Below the pieces are notes generated by a model, which did no database searches, was not told the DNA's origin, and saw only the letters and a list, made by a program, of their open reading frames with translations. Below are positions 50,298 to 62,503 of a stretch of 64,000 nt of DNA, piece by piece. Where the stretch lies: positions 33,056,861 through 33,120,860 of the forward strand of contig OZ023274.1 of the NCBI GenBank assembly GCA_964007475.1, given 5' to 3'. The translations under genes and the position numbers were made by a program. Each line of letters opens with the position of its first letter. The stretch's first letter is position 1. The stretch is from Hybos culiciformis. Lineage: Eukaryota; Arthropoda; Insecta; Diptera; Hybotidae.

Positions 50298-53200
50298 TTA
50301 ATTTTTCCACTTATTAAGGGATGTCGTAGATGAATTTTTTGATCCTGGAAGTACTTTTCGAATGACAGAAATTTTGGAAGGTTTTTCGATTTTCTTTTGA
50401 TCGAGATTCTTCGGAGTTTTTGATGAAGGTATTATTTTCTTTAATTGATCTATTTTTCCTCCAACGGCACTTCGTTTTAAATCTAAAAAAATATTAATTA
50501 TATTATTATTACTATATTATACATAAGGGCCTAGAAGAGGGGGGGGGGGTCAGGAGGTTCTTATGCCATCTTAATTAAGGGGGCCTCCAAACAACATTAT
50601 ACCAAACGATTAAAAATTTTACTTTGCACCCTAACATACGTAGCAAACAAACTAACTCCTCAGTATTATGATTTCATTCTTATAATTCTTAGTGGAATAT
50701 TTGCAACATAAGTTGAAATGATTATTCAAAAGTCTATTAAGCAGTAGTTACTACTTGGTTTAAACTGAAATTGTTTTAGTTTTTTTCTCTAGGACTGAAT
50801 TAACATCTACAATTTGGTTTTTTTGGCAAATTTTTTCCATTAAATAGGGGGCCACATAAGTTGTCGGACCTAAAGCCTCTAAGTGTCCGGGCCATATATA
50901 CATGTATCAGGTGATATTATGTTGCACTTCAATAAGGCAATCATCTTTTTTACTCAACATTCCTATAGTTCTCTTAAGTTTAATATTCTTGTGGGTATAA
51001 ATTTTTCTTTGTGGGCATAAAGCTTTTTGTGTTTAAAAATTTTTTTTTAATTGTAAATTCGGTATTTAAGACAGATGCGGGTCCTATTCGAATGATCCCA
51101 ACTTAATGAATATATAAATATATGAACATGAATATAATACTATAGATAATTATATTTTTTGAAAAGATTATTTGAACAATAAAAAAAATAAAATTTTACC
51201 TCCTCCTATTGGTTTCACAGAGCTTGTTAATGAAAGTGGTTTTTTGATTAAATCTGACTTTCCTCCAAATGAATTTCTTCTCGGATCTTCAAAAATAATA
51301 AATAAGTTTATTAAATAAATTCAAAGAAACCTTAAAAATTTAATATGTTTCTTATATATTATATTTAGGGGGTTCATCATAAAATAATTTGAAATACCGA
51401 ATTTCAAATTCCTAATGTATTTTGTAGTTCTTTATTCTACAATAACAAAAAAAATTTACACTAACAGAATGCATTAAAATTTTAAATTCTGAATTTCAAA
51501 TTCTTCTCGGGTTAAGGCATTATATATTTTTTAATTCGGTGTGAAAATAATGTTCAAATAGCAATTGCAATTATAATATAGTTTTTATTAATCAAAATTT
51601 GGTAGGACATTAAAAAATATTTTTTTTTTTACCTGAGATTGTAATCTTAAGTCCTACTGTGGTACTAGATTTTTTATTCAAATCATTTCCACCAATAGTG
51701 TATCGCCTTGATGATGTTGAAGCTAAAAAAAAATATATATTTATGGTATAAAAAACCTAAATGATTGAAAAAAATACCAGTATTTGAGACTGGAGTATTA
51801 ACAACACCTATATTTCCATTCGTGACGACAGATAAGGGCTTCAGATTTTTCTTCGATGATGTTGGAGTTCCATTTGACTTTAAAACTGTCAATATTGATT
51901 CTAATTTGTCTCGGGCTTCGGTTACTGCCTAGAAAAAATATTAAACATGAATTACTAAAATAATATGAAGCATTAACTAATTTAAATCCCATTTTTGTAA
52001 TCATACCTGAGCAATGAATGTTTCGTTTCCATCAATTTTTTTTACAAAAGTCGTATTTTTTGGGAAAACATCGGATTCACTGGTGTCATTGATTGTTGAT
52101 AACGTCGATCCGAATATAGGTTTCTTTTCAATTTTATTTTCATTGTTTTCCACATTAATCTGGAAATTAATTAAAATTTAACTTATGAACAAAACAAAAT
52201 ATTGACAGAAAACTATTATTCTACATTATGTAGTTATAGTGGAATTATAAGGAGCCCTAAGCTGAAAATAAGGTATAGGTACGAATGAACTAAAAAAAAT
52301 ATAGTTTTTAAAGTAAAATAATGTCAGAAAAGGGAAAAAAAAGAAAGGAAATCACTTAACTTTTCAAACAATTGGCCCTGTTCTGCAAATTAGAAGGTCT
52401 ACAATATATATCAATGAACCAATGTACAGCACATTTATATACTTTCTGTTACTTTTTTATCACAAATCTAAGTGCATTAAGTTTTTAAAAATAATTTCCG
52501 AAAAAGAATATATCCAAACGTAACCTAGATAATTCTATGTACTAATTTTAATTTATTTGTTAAAGATAAGTATTCATTTAACATACATCTTCCAATGAGG
52601 GAGTCGATGATTTACGAATCTCTGGTGAGACTCGCTTAGCTGGTGTAGTACTTAAATCTCCTGACCCATTTTCAAATTGAGTTTTAATTTCATTAATTTT
52701 ATTCTTTAACTGAACACGCTCCAAAACTCTGAAAAATAAAAAAAAAACAAATTTAAAATTAGATATTGATACATATATTAATTTTACTCCTTCAATACTT
52801 ACTCCTTTATGTCTACATTAATTTTTGGTTCATCAAGTGGATTAAAATCAGCTTTATAATGTTGTAATAAAATGTTTAACATGATTATAGCGAAATTATT
52901 AGTTTTTTTTGATATTTCTGGAAGTAAATTACATGATGTATCTTGGACGATATTCTGAAACGAGTAAACATTTTATTCTATTTAATATAATTTTATTCAA
53001 CAGTTTTCATATATGTATACAGAATATTTTCCACGCTTGTTTTCATTTCATTTCCCTTTCATGTAGAAATTATTGTAAATATTTCTTTTAAAATTTAGAA
53101 TTCTAACAATTTAAAGTTCCTTTAACAAAAAAAAAAAAAAAATTTCACCTTTGAAACTCCTTGTATTTCCCAAAATGAATTATTATTAGTTGACAATTTT

Positions 53201-53784
53201 TCTGGACATGTACAGAACTTTGATGGTGATGTATGCATTTTTGAAACTAATCCCGTTTTTTTACATTTTATTTCTATTTCAATTGCATCTTCATTATCAT
53301 TTCCTTGAGATTTGTCATCGAATTCTAATGAATCTAATCGAAATCCAGCAGATTTGAGTAATAATGTTAGCTCTACAACATCATAATTAAGATGTTCGTC
53401 CTGGAAATAAAAAAGGGGATTCATATCGAATGAAATAATTAACAAACTGAAGAGAAAATATTCCGATTATTATATACATGTAATGGATCATTAGAATTCA
53501 AATATTGCAATTTCAAAACCAAACTTCTGCTGTGTCGTTTTGCAGTCTCTTAAAAGTAATTTAAATCAAGCGTATGACCCAAAAAGTATATTACGAGCTT
53601 TTCAAAAGAACTTCGCAAACAAAATATTTGCTTGACTGGATTTGGATAAATTTCAAACAAATATTTATCTATATATTATGTTATATTAGATTCATACCGA
53701 TTCAGTTGAAATCAATTCTTTATATTTCTCAACAATGTCCGAGATAAAATTGAAAATTTGATCTTTTTGTGGAGATGCCGGCAT
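50298..53784 (-). CDS. Unidentified 432-residue protein with repeated C-terminal exons
   Basis: Nine coding exons: 53698-53784, 53149-53400, 52803-52954, 52587-52728, 52007-52159, 51778-51928, 51633-51722, 51200-51286 and 50298-50482. All are GT-AG with consistent phase. I do not recognise the family. Residues 1-115 look folded (IFNFISDIVEKYKELIS, then an acidic strand-rich part and a cysteine pair CTC). About 116-195 are helical, and the rest is Ser/Thr/Lys-rich and disordered. The last three exons all begin in phase 1 and each encodes a variant of one motif: SSRRYTIGGNDLNKK, DPRRNSFGGKSDLIKK and DLKRSAVGGKIDQLKK. The R-R-x-[ST] cores resemble Aurora/PKA phosphorylation sites. The architecture would suit a cell-cycle or chromosome-associated scaffold, but that is inference only. 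Confidence 0.8.
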
Positions 53785-56700
53785 TATGATATAAATATAA
53801 TTTCCCCAATAAATAATTTAAGAAAAAACAATATAAAAATGTAGTTAATTGATAATGGTTCAATAATAAAATATATAAATTATAATTTTTGTAATAAATA
53901 TATATAATATGATAATATATTTTTTCTTATTATTTGAAAATTATAATTTAGCGATTTGAAGTATATTTGATTTCAGTTATTTTAAAATAATAAAGTAAAT
54001 ACAATTTTTTAAAAAATTTTTATTTTATTTAATTTTTTTTTTTAATCTTAAATGGGTTCGCAATTATAAATTCTACACGCAACAAACTAAAATTCAGTTA
54101 GAATTAAAACATATACATTTATATCATTATACATTTAATTGATATAAGTCAAAAATAACGTAATTGTAAATGCTTTCAGATTATCTCAAATTATTGAATT
54201 TCTTATTCAGTAAGTTAAATATAGGTTTTAAGTAAACAATAATTTTCTCAATGACTATATAATACACTAATAAAATTAATTCATGACGTTATAGTTTTTA
54301 ATTTTTCAAACCTAGTTGGATTTAAAAAAGAAATTAAATTATCTGGTTTTTTACAAACACAAGCCAATTTTATAATCTATATAAAATTAAAGTGATCAGT
54401 ATTATATAATTATGTGCTTACTATATAATGATGTGTTTTCGGGTTTGGTGGAAAACACAAAAATCAATTCTTTAAGATTTGATGATAAAAAAAATTATCA
54501 CTTCGATAAAATAATAAAAGTAACTTCTAATTTAGTTGACTTCATATATGGACGCTCCAAATATAACCCATATGCGATACATTTTTTCTTTTATAGGAGT
54601 TTTAAGAAAGAGAATGCAACAAAAGAAATTTTTTCATCAAATTGAAAAAAAAAAAAAATGATTCACTCTTTTTTTTTTTATTACTTACTTAAATTAGTAT
54701 TGAAAATAATATTAATTGAATAAATTTGTCATTCAGAGACACTTAACTCTTTGCAAAGATAAAGCAACAATTCAAACATTTCTGTTCTATAATAAACTGT
54801 ATTAAAGCATAAATTAAGGTTCTAGTTACTAAAAACGGTTTGGGACATTATTTTTTTTTTTAACTTTCAAATCTTCTCTTCTACAAGATGTTTCTTAACT
54901 AATAAATTTTTCAAAGAGTTCAAAGAACGGATCTAGCCTTGCAGCACCATAACAGTTCTTTTCGATGTACATACAAAGAATTTATAAATAATTTAATTCC
55001 AGAAGCCGTACATATGTTTTATGGGGTTTTTCTTTATAGTTATTACATTTATCAAACATTCGTTTTTAAAGTATGTCTTTGGAAGACAGCACATTTACAA
55101 TTTGCACATAAAAAATATTTAATTATTATTTTTTTATTATTTATTATAATTACAAAAAAAAAAAGAGAATCTGTTTGGCGAAATTAAAAATTTATCACAT
55201 TTGAATAATATATATTATATATTAAATTATATATTCTGATCCGCACTGAATTAGTAAAAAATTCCGTAGACATGAATTTTTATCATAATTTATTAGTTAG
55301 AATTTTGATCATAATTTATTAGTTTGATGTGTTTTATAATTTTAAACCAATCTTTTGTAGTTTCAGAAAAAAAAGATCATAAATGAAAATGAGGCTAATA
55401 AAGGGTATTTGTTTAATGAAGCTCCAATGATGAAAAATTTTAAATTTGATAATGTGGAGTATTTGTTAAGTTACATATATTGCAAATTCACATTAAATGC
55501 CTCCTAACACGTATTTCGCTGCTTATAGAGTTTGCTATGAAAATATTTTCGGTTTTTTTTTTTTTTTTTTGCAAGGTGTATAAACTTTATTGACATAGAA
55601 AAATAAATTTTTACAACAATTTTTTTGTATTTTTTTGATAATTATTCATTTTAAATACATATTTGTAAAATTATATGAATTTTATGGTTCGTCACCAAAA
55701 TACAGTTTGCTGACAATATTAGAATTATTTGCTAAGAAATTATGTTGTAAAAAATTGTTTTTTTTTTTTCTGTTTTCTCCTCGCAAACTTGAAATCAACG
55801 CATGTGTAGAAACTAAAAATCAAACAATTTTTAAGATATTCTAAAAAACTTTAATTTATATTATTTTGTTTACATGTATAAATATTTTCAATATAAAATG
55901 CAATGGACAATTTTAGTTAATTTTATTTAGACAATACATAAAATTAAATTTTAATATAAATATAATGTATTTTACTTATTATTACCATAATTTCATATTT
56001 ATTGCTGAATGACAAATTTTTTATTTTAAAATAATAAAATTTTAAATTTAAATCGACATACGATCCCATTCATATTTTATTTTCTTTCCGGCTAAAAAAA
56101 AAACGAGAATATTTTGTCCGCAGCGAACGTCAAAGATGCAATTTCTTTCTCAATAAAAAAAATTAAAAGTTTAAATATAATTATTTCACTATACAGAACT
56201 AAAGGCAATTGAAAATATTTTTCTATAATGAGAAGGAAACGGAATTAGAGCAGAAAATTAGTTTAATCTAATAAATCTGATACCGAAAGTTATCGAAAAC
56301 AAAAATTTTTATTTTATTTTATTATTTTTTAATTTTTTTTTTAAATTTGTTTTAGATTTATTGGCATAAACAAAATCTTCCTTTTTGCTTTATGGTACTA
56401 CTTAAGTTCTGAAATTTGATATTATAAAAATGCATAAATATAGATCTTCGAAAAATAATAAAGGCAACTTATAAAAGAAAACTATAAACTAATATGAATT
56501 TTAATATGATTTTATAATTATTTCGAAATTTCAACTTCTTATCACATTTTAAAAGTAAAATAAAGTAATAATTTTGTGAAAAATGTAATATAATTAACTA
56601 ATCTTATCATAATAATCTTATTTTGAATTTAACTTAAAAAACATAAATTTGGCATTTTATAAAATTCATAAAATATTAAATTCTTTACAATAAAATGTCA

Positions 56701-56798
56701 GAGCTTTTCGCAGAAAATCTTTTTTTAACATCCAGGATATAGAATTTAAAAATTTACAATTTTGTTTATTTATTTCTTAGTCTAACTTTATTTAAAAT
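53785..56798. other. Intergenic DNA with unsupported open frames
   Basis: A+T-rich spacer between the 432-residue protein's start and the EGFL7-like gene's 3' side. Several plus-strand open frames (54,412-54,645; 54,939-55,187; 55,635-55,844) look slightly better than random but match nothing and lack splice context. A 26-bp tandem duplication lies at 55,275-55,326. The minus-strand AATAAA at 56,765-56,770 may serve the EGFL7-like gene. Confidence 0.45.
55275..55326. repeat. 26-bp tandem duplication
   Basis: Units 55,275-55,300 and 55,301-55,326 differ only at a T/G and an A/T position. Recent slippage duplication with no evident function. Confidence 0.75.
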
Positions 56799-56933
56799 CT
56801 AAACACAAAATGATTGATTTGGATTTGTTCGACATTTAAACAAAATATTTATTAAATGTTCCAATTTTTTTGTTTTATTTTCATAATCTAGAAGAGAACT
56901 TTGTAAATGTGATATATCTTGTTGTTTTTGTTC
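56799..56933 (-). CDS. Possible alternative 3' exon of the EGFL7-like gene
   Basis: A minus-strand frame opens directly after the acceptor TTTACAG and runs 44 codons to TAG. It encodes a heptad-rich helix (DISHLQSSLLDYENKTKKLE) ending in a short Cys-containing tail (FKCRTNPN). Vertebrate EGFL7/8 likewise end in coiled coil followed by a Cys-containing tail. It would join in phase 0 to a weak donor (TTG|GTACGA) within the preceding exon at about 57,144, replacing the last 11 residues. The unspliced reading also ends properly, so both 3' forms may exist, or this frame may be chance. Confidence 0.4.
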   Translation of the reverse strand, partial: EQKQQDISHLQSSLLDYENKTKKLEHLINILFKCRTNPNQSFCV

Positions 56934-57116
56934 CTGTAAAGATAATAATCATTTTAGTTTATGAATTTAATTAGGGATTTGAAAGGGAAATCAATTACTG
57001 ATATTTTTCGCAGAGTTTTTGATTGTAATAATATTGAAAGGGCTACAGTGATAAATAAGTTATTTTTCCAAGAAACTGTGTTATCTAATGAAGTATTGTG
57101 AGTAAAGTTCAGCTAG

Positions 57117-58016
57117 TTATTTTTTGAGTTCTTGTAAATTTCGTACCAAACTACTTAGACGAGTTTTTAATGAGTCCACATTGTGATAAGTAGCTTGCAA
57201 ATGTTTTTGCAATTCATGAGTTGTTGCTCGTTCATTTGCTAAAATTTTTTCTATTTGATGTAATCTCGATTTAAGCTCATTATTGACATTATTAGTTTCT
57301 ATATCTCCACGATCAATTTCATTTTCTAAATCTCGGGCTTCGAATGCATCGTCTACTCCACCTTAAAATCGGATATTTAAATATATTATAGCAAAATTAA
57401 TCTAAAAAATTAAAATTTTTACTTATTTTTTTGCAACTCTGTTTATCATTCAGCAGATAAAAACCTTCTCGACATTTGCAATAATAAGATCCTTCAGTAC
57501 TATAATAAATGAAATTATAATTTTATAAGCAGTATTCCTGGAGTTCTATACTTTTGACTTACTTGTAGCACAATTGATCACATGGTTTATTTTCTTTGCA
57601 TTCATTAATATCGCGTTCACAGAAACGACCACTAAATCCTTGTTTACAATTACAAACATCTGGATTAACACAAGTTCCATCATTTTTACATTTAACTTTA
57701 CAAATTGCTTGAAAATAAAAAAACATAAAAATAACATAAATTCTTAAGGAAATTTTATATTTTATTTTTACGTTTAGAACAATCTGGATCAGTTTTTGAG
57801 CTCTTCTCCCAACCATTGCAACAATCGTAGACAATTTGTTTTGTCGGCTTACTACGAATAACGTCTCGATAAGCTGGCTCATGGAATAACTGAACCCTGG
57901 TACATATTTTATTTATATGACATGGTTCGCTAATATGACGATAAATTGGCCGGGAATATATTTCAGTAGTCTTAACTTGTACTTGGACAGTTTTATGTTG
58001 AGCACAAATGTGTCTT
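57117..58016 (-). CDS. EGFL7/EGFL8-like secreted protein, 5' incomplete
   Basis: Secreted EMI-EGF protein related to vertebrate EGFL7/8 (vascular and matrix/Notch-associated). Exons found are 57772-58016, 57563-57707, 57423-57499 and 57117-57361, giving about 236 residues. An EMI domain comes first (RHICAQH..., EPCHINKICTRVQ, DCCNGWEK). EGF-1 follows (CKVKCKNDGTC, CNCKQGFSGRFC). EGF-2 is calcium-binding (DINECKENKPC, SYYCKCREGFYL), with D-I-N-E as the calcium site. A coiled coil (SRLHQIEKILANERATTHEL onward) ends at LQELKK-stop. The first exon found is entered in phase 2, so a signal-peptide exon lies further upstream, possibly within the repeat-rich 58-64 kb region or beyond. A candidate alternative terminal exon is at 56,799-56,933. 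Confidence 0.85.
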
Positions 58017-58119
58017 CTGAAATGAAAATAACGATTGTAAATAAGTAGTTATATTATTATTTTGTTTTTAAAAAGAAAATTAAAAAAAATAAGAAATATA
58101 ACTAATGAAATAAATAACA

Positions 58120-58403
58120 AAAAAGCGGTCGATTTTATATATCTCGTAATAACCATTTTTGAACTATTTCTAGAAGCCTAGAAGAGTTTCTATTTTTTTG
58201 TCACAAAGACAGATTTGTTTTTTTTTAAACATTATATAACTTTTTTTTCATCGATTAAGATTTTTGAATTATAAGTTTGCTACAATTATGGGAATGTTGC
58301 CAACCAGTTTATCACTGAGATATATGGGACCGCCAATATAATATTGATATTAAATTATATTTATAATCATTGAAATTTTATATTTGTATCCGTGAGTTAT
58401 AAG
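58120..58403. repeat. Three-copy interspersed repeat, copy A
   Basis: Begins AAAAAGCGGT, then TATCTCGTAATAACCATTTTT. The distal part has ACAATTATGGGAATGTTGCC, AACCAG, GAGATAT and GACCGCCAAT, ending about 70 bases later at GTGAGTTATAAG. The outer words GCGGT...ATCTCGTAGTAACCATTTT and CAACCA...GAGAT...ACCGCC are inverted versions of one another, giving imperfect terminal repeats. Confidence 0.65.
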
Positions 58404-59023
58404 AACAGTGAAAATTGCAAGAATAAATCGCTTTTGTATGGTTTTTTGTTATTTATTTCTTCTAAAAATAACATCTGTTTTGTTTATTCACCATAAACAG
58501 AATAATGATTCAAGCAAAAAAAAAAAACGGGGAAAAATACAAAATCTTGTAGCATTTGAATTAATATAATGTAGCTGAAAAATTTATATTATACATATAA
58601 GTTGCTTTACTACATTCATTTTATTCAGATATCACGTACTACATGCTTAAAATATCTGAATTGGAATACTTTTTTTTTGTTTATTTTTATTTAACAGATA
58701 TGATGTGCGCAATTCTACATTATCGGTATAGTGTACCTACAATATTAAATTCATTCAATAAAATTGTGTAGAACCTGTTTTAATTTATTTGTTTTTTACT
58801 TTAAAGCTGTAATTTTTTTTTATTTTATATTCTGGCCTTTGAAAAGCTCAATATTCTTTTTTATTAGTTTTTGATTCCAAACAATGGTTTTGAGAAAAAT
58901 AATTACTTTTTGCTTTTTTCACATCTAGAATGCTTAAAAATAATATTATCCTTTTATGGATTTTACTGTCTCTAGGTATTATTAGCAAAATTTTTTTTAT
59001 TGACTTCCGAGTTGAAAATATAA

Positions 59024-59219
59024 TAGTAGATTATTGTATATGTAAACTAAATTTGTTATTAATTAAGAGTTCTGTATACACAAAAATACATTGACACGAG
59101 TCAATACTTATATCACGAGACCGAAGGTCGAGTGATATAAATTGACAAGTGTCAATGTATTTTTGTGTAAATACAGAACGAGTTGTATAACAAATTTTGT
59201 TTACATATCCAATATACTG
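59024..59219. repeat. 196-bp palindrome
   Basis: Arms of about 95 bp (59,024-59,121 and 59,125-59,219) meet at GACC-GAA-GGTC. The inner ~70 bp of each arm, including TTGACA.GTGTCAA-type words and ACACAAAAATACATTGACAC, are closely complementary. It may be a MITE, but no target duplication is clear. The short minus-strand open frame inside it is a by-product. Confidence 0.7.
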
Positions 59220-59362
59220 TTTTAATGCGTAGGGGAGAGGTAGTTGCAAAGAGAGAATATTTTTTTTTCTCTTTTTTTCTTATTTTTTTTGTATTTGGCT
59301 GTATTGAAATATTGTGAGAGATATTATGTTTGTTTAGGTATTACGTAATATTCAATACGAAA

Positions 59363-59441
59363 CATCTAAATGATTTCATTATTTACGCTGATGCATCTAA
59401 ATTTTTTCATTATTTACGCGGATGCATCTAAATGATTGCAT
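59363..59441. repeat. 31-bp tandem repeat, about 2.6 copies
   Basis: Units start at CATCTAAA: 59,363-59,393, 59,394-59,424 and a partial third. Each full unit contains TTCATTATTTACGC followed by a GATG junction. Few differences between units. Confidence 0.8.
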
Positions 59442-59754
59442 GTGTATTGACGCATATAATACTCCATTTAGTGATCTAAATTCTATAGCACTAAATACAA
59501 CATAACGATCCCCAACGCATTAAATTATTATATTGGTTGTATTTCATTTATAATTATATCATGAAGTCAGCTTTGAAAAATTAATTAACATTTATCCAAC
59601 ATTATGTACTTATAATAAATATATAAGATATGGTCACTAATATTTTCGGTCTACGTCCTCTTGTTTTTTTTTTTTTATAATCAACGATGAAATCAAACTT
59701 GTAGATGAAGTTGACATGAGATTGAGTTCGGAGTTATATAGATATTTATTTATA

Positions 59755-60042
59755 TAAAAAAGCGGTATTTGAATAATCTCATATTAACCATTTTCGAATG
59801 AATTAGTTAATAATTTATAAAGCCTCGGATCTTACAATTTTATAAATTATTGGCAAATTCATTTCTATATTTTTTTTTATTTGTTGTTGTTTGCTTTGTT
59901 GTTGCTGTTTTGCTTTGTTTGCCACAATTATAGGGACATGTGGCCAACCATTTTAACATGAGATTACAAACCGCCGGGGAAATTTTATCTTCCATCATTT
60001 ATATACATAAAGAACTTTTAATTTTCATATCTGTGAGTTATA
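59755..60042. repeat. Three-copy interspersed repeat, copy B
   Basis: Same orientation as copy A: AAAAAAGCGGT, AATCTCATATTAACCATTTTC, then CCACAATTATAGGGACATGTGG, CCAACCATTTTAACATGAGATT and AAACCGCC, ending at GTGAGTTATA. The middle ~110 bp are unrelated to those in the other copies. Confidence 0.65.
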
Positions 60043-61252
60043 TTTGGGAATATGATTTCTAAAGGGGAACAATAACATTATGGAATTTATTGTTAAACCA
60101 AACTTGTTTATGCTATTATGTGTATTGTGAATGAAAAATTGAATTGCTTACTATTTATTGAACACTTTTAATTTGTAATAACTACCTTTTTAGAATTTTC
60201 AATGTTGAAGAAAAATAAAAAAATTTGATGGAAAAAAAAAAAAATTATCTCAACTATCACATGTATCTGAAACATTAAAGAAAATAGATTTATGTAATGA
60301 AAATTTTTAAAAAATGTTATTTTGTTTTCAGAAAAATTTTCTACTTGTGTTATAAACAGGAGTAGGTAGGTCCACTTCTTTTAGGTTTGATATTTGAAAA
60401 TCGAAAAAATTTTAATTTTTAGATTAGACTAACTAAATTAATTAAGTAATTATAGAATCTCCATAAACCAACCAAATACAATGCTTACTGGATTAATTGA
60501 AGAACATTAATTTTGGACTTAAGAGAATTAAAAGTATGTATTTGCATTACCCGAATAATCAAAAAGGAAATCGTGTGCTCAAAATAAAACTTACTGCTCA
60601 GATCTCAAAAAATAGCTCATGCAGATTTAGAAAAATCAATTAACTATTTGCCTGAAAAAAATGATTTTAACCTTTTAAATAAAAAGTTAAATGAACTTAT
60701 ATCAGGAACAACATAAATTTAGGTATAATAAAAAGGAAAAAAAAAAAAAACCACATCTTTAATTGAATAAAATTGTGACCATAGTCAGAAGAATGAAACA
60801 TATCATTGAATTAAAAAAAAAAAAACATTTTTGCAATTACAATCTCTATCAATAAATTTGCATTCAATTTTCTATTGATGGGAATTTTTTACCTTCTGTT
60901 CTAATACTAGATCTAAATGTTTGCACAAAAATATTTTTTTACCACGGATATATGTAATATGGATATATGTAAGCATTATGTGGTTCTGGCTTCATCACGG
61001 TAAAATTACACCATTTTCAAAACAAAAATAAAAATCAATAAAATTTATTATAACTTCTAACTTCTAACATGATAATGTTTAGATCAACCCATGATACCAT
61101 CAACGCAATATGATTTGTATTATAAATTTTGTGGTAGGTATGATGCTTTTTTTAATACAGATTGAATAGGGAAAAAAATTTATATTTCAATAGAACTTCC
61201 AAGATGAATTATTGAACTATACATATTTTAAAAATTTTCAATGCACTACAAA

Positions 61253-61402
61253 TACGAGGGTTATCAAAGTTAGTTTTCTCCAGTTTTTTACAAAAAAAAA
61301 TAAAACTGTTAATGCCAATAATACTGGAAGACTATTAATTGGCATTCACAGTTCTTTTTTGTGAAAAAAATTCAGAAAGCTGCTTTTGATACTATACCTC
61401 TC
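61253..61402. repeat. Imperfect foldback element
   Basis: Left arm 61,253-61,320 (ATCAAAGTTAGTTTTCTCCAG ... ACTGTTAATGCCAAT) pairs with right arm 61,337-61,402 (ATTGGCATTCACAGT ... TTTCAGAAAGCTGCTTTTGAT). About 150 bp, non-coding, moderately diverged, probably a MITE. Confidence 0.6.
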
Positions 61403-61444
61403 ATATGTACGTACGAATATACAGAATTTTGTTTTTATATATAG

Positions 61445-62503
61445 CAGGGGTGGCCAGACTTTATCCTTACAGGAGCCGAAATTACAAAAATCAGAATTTT
61501 CGAGAGCCGCAATTAGAAATTGTTTTAAATATGTAAACTGTCATTTTCATTTATCTTTATTTTCATTCATAATTTATTTAAAAACATACATTTATATACA
61601 TTAAAAATACTTATTGAAAATGTTTATTCTTTACTAGTAGATGCTAGATTATGTGTTTGTATCTTGGCTGCGAATCGTTGAAAATCTGGCTCATAACTTG
61701 TTAGTGCAGTACGAATAAGCTGAGTAATACGCTGTCTAAACTAAGAATTTTATTCATAAATTAAATCAGGTTATCTATCAATTGAAAATTGCTCTTCACA
61801 CCATGATTTATTTTAACCAGGGTTAATTTTGTTGTTTTTTTATTTTCTTTTAATTTCTAAATTAAAATAAGTGAATAAAATTTAATCAAAAATAATTTAA
61901 AAATTATTTAAAAAAATTCTAATTAATTTGAAATTAAAATTCGAAAAATAAAAATTACAAAAAAAAAATTATTTTATTTTTATTCTTTTTTTTAGCCATT
62001 TTGTTTTTTCTTTTTTTAATTATTCAAACGCACATGCCCAACCGATAATTTTTTGACGTAATCATAACATATTCATTTAATCTAAATAAACAAAACTGGG
62101 TTTTATCAGGTGAACCTGAATTAACTCACATTTACCTCAACTTTAAAACACCAAAATTTTTTGTATGATAAACCTCCTTTAACTCAACAACTATTTATAA
62201 ATATTTGCGAAACCTTATTTAAACCCGAAGTCTAGACAGCTTATTAAATGTTCATTTGTTAGATGGGAACGGTGCTTCCATTTAATAAATTTCATTGTTG
62301 AATACAAAGATTGCAATTCGCATGCATGTTTATTTATAAAGAAAAATTATATGACAACGAATACATTACATAAGAAAACGGTTTTTTTAAATTGTATTTT
62401 TTAAAATAAATTTTTAACAATATTATTACGAACGTGGCTAGAGCCGCAGTGAAAAAGAACGAGAGCCGCATGCGGCTCGCGAGCCGCAGTTTGGCCAAGT
62501 ATG
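61445..62503. mobile_element. Degenerate hAT transposon
   Basis: Starts CAGGGGTGGCCAGACT and ends, inverted, with AGTTTGGCCA-AGTATG. It is flanked by perfect 8-bp duplications ATATATAG at 61,437-61,444 and 62,504-62,511. Both ends carry hAT-typical GAGCCGC words. The right end has GAGAGCCGCATGCGGCTCGC with GAGCCGCAG following. The interior is mostly A+T-rich junk. A minus-strand frame at 61,624-61,740 reads like the C-terminal end of a hAT transposase (RTALTSYEPDFQRFAAKIQT, then a stop), preceded by stop-interrupted similarity (a CEEQFSID remnant). The element is dead. The imperfect 3' terminus (AGTATG instead of CCCCTG) would itself impair mobility. Confidence 0.88.
61624..61740 (-). pseudogene. 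hAT transposase C-terminal remnant
   Basis: Thirty-eight codons ending at TAA encode FRQRITQLIRTALTSYEPDF and QRFAAKIQTHNLASTSKE. The LR.ALT.YEPDF.. pattern is common at the end of ZBED/GTF2IRD2-type hAT transposases. Everything upstream is broken by stops and deletions. Confidence 0.5.

Larger units (their letters stand above)
58017..61436. other. Repeat-rich DNA upstream of the EGFL7-like exons
   Basis: Probably first-intron or 5' flanking DNA of the EGFL7-like gene. It contains two copies of a ~285-bp repeat, a 196-bp palindrome, a 31-bp tandem array and a foldback element. A short plus-strand frame at 60,602-60,714 (motifs EKSINYLPEKND and LNKKLNELISG) is codon-like but unassigned. No gene is supported. 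Confidence 0.5.

Noticed and set aside
58932..59090. Plus-strand ATG followed by a signal-peptide-like hydrophobic stretch
   Set aside because: Leads into the 196-bp palindrome with no mature protein; wrong strand to be the missing EGFL7-like first exon.
59031..59249. 72-codon minus-strand frame
   Set aside because: Lies almost entirely in the palindrome; no family resemblance.
61386..61604. 72-codon plus-strand frame
   Set aside because: Runs across the left boundary of the hAT insertion, so it cannot be an ancestral gene.
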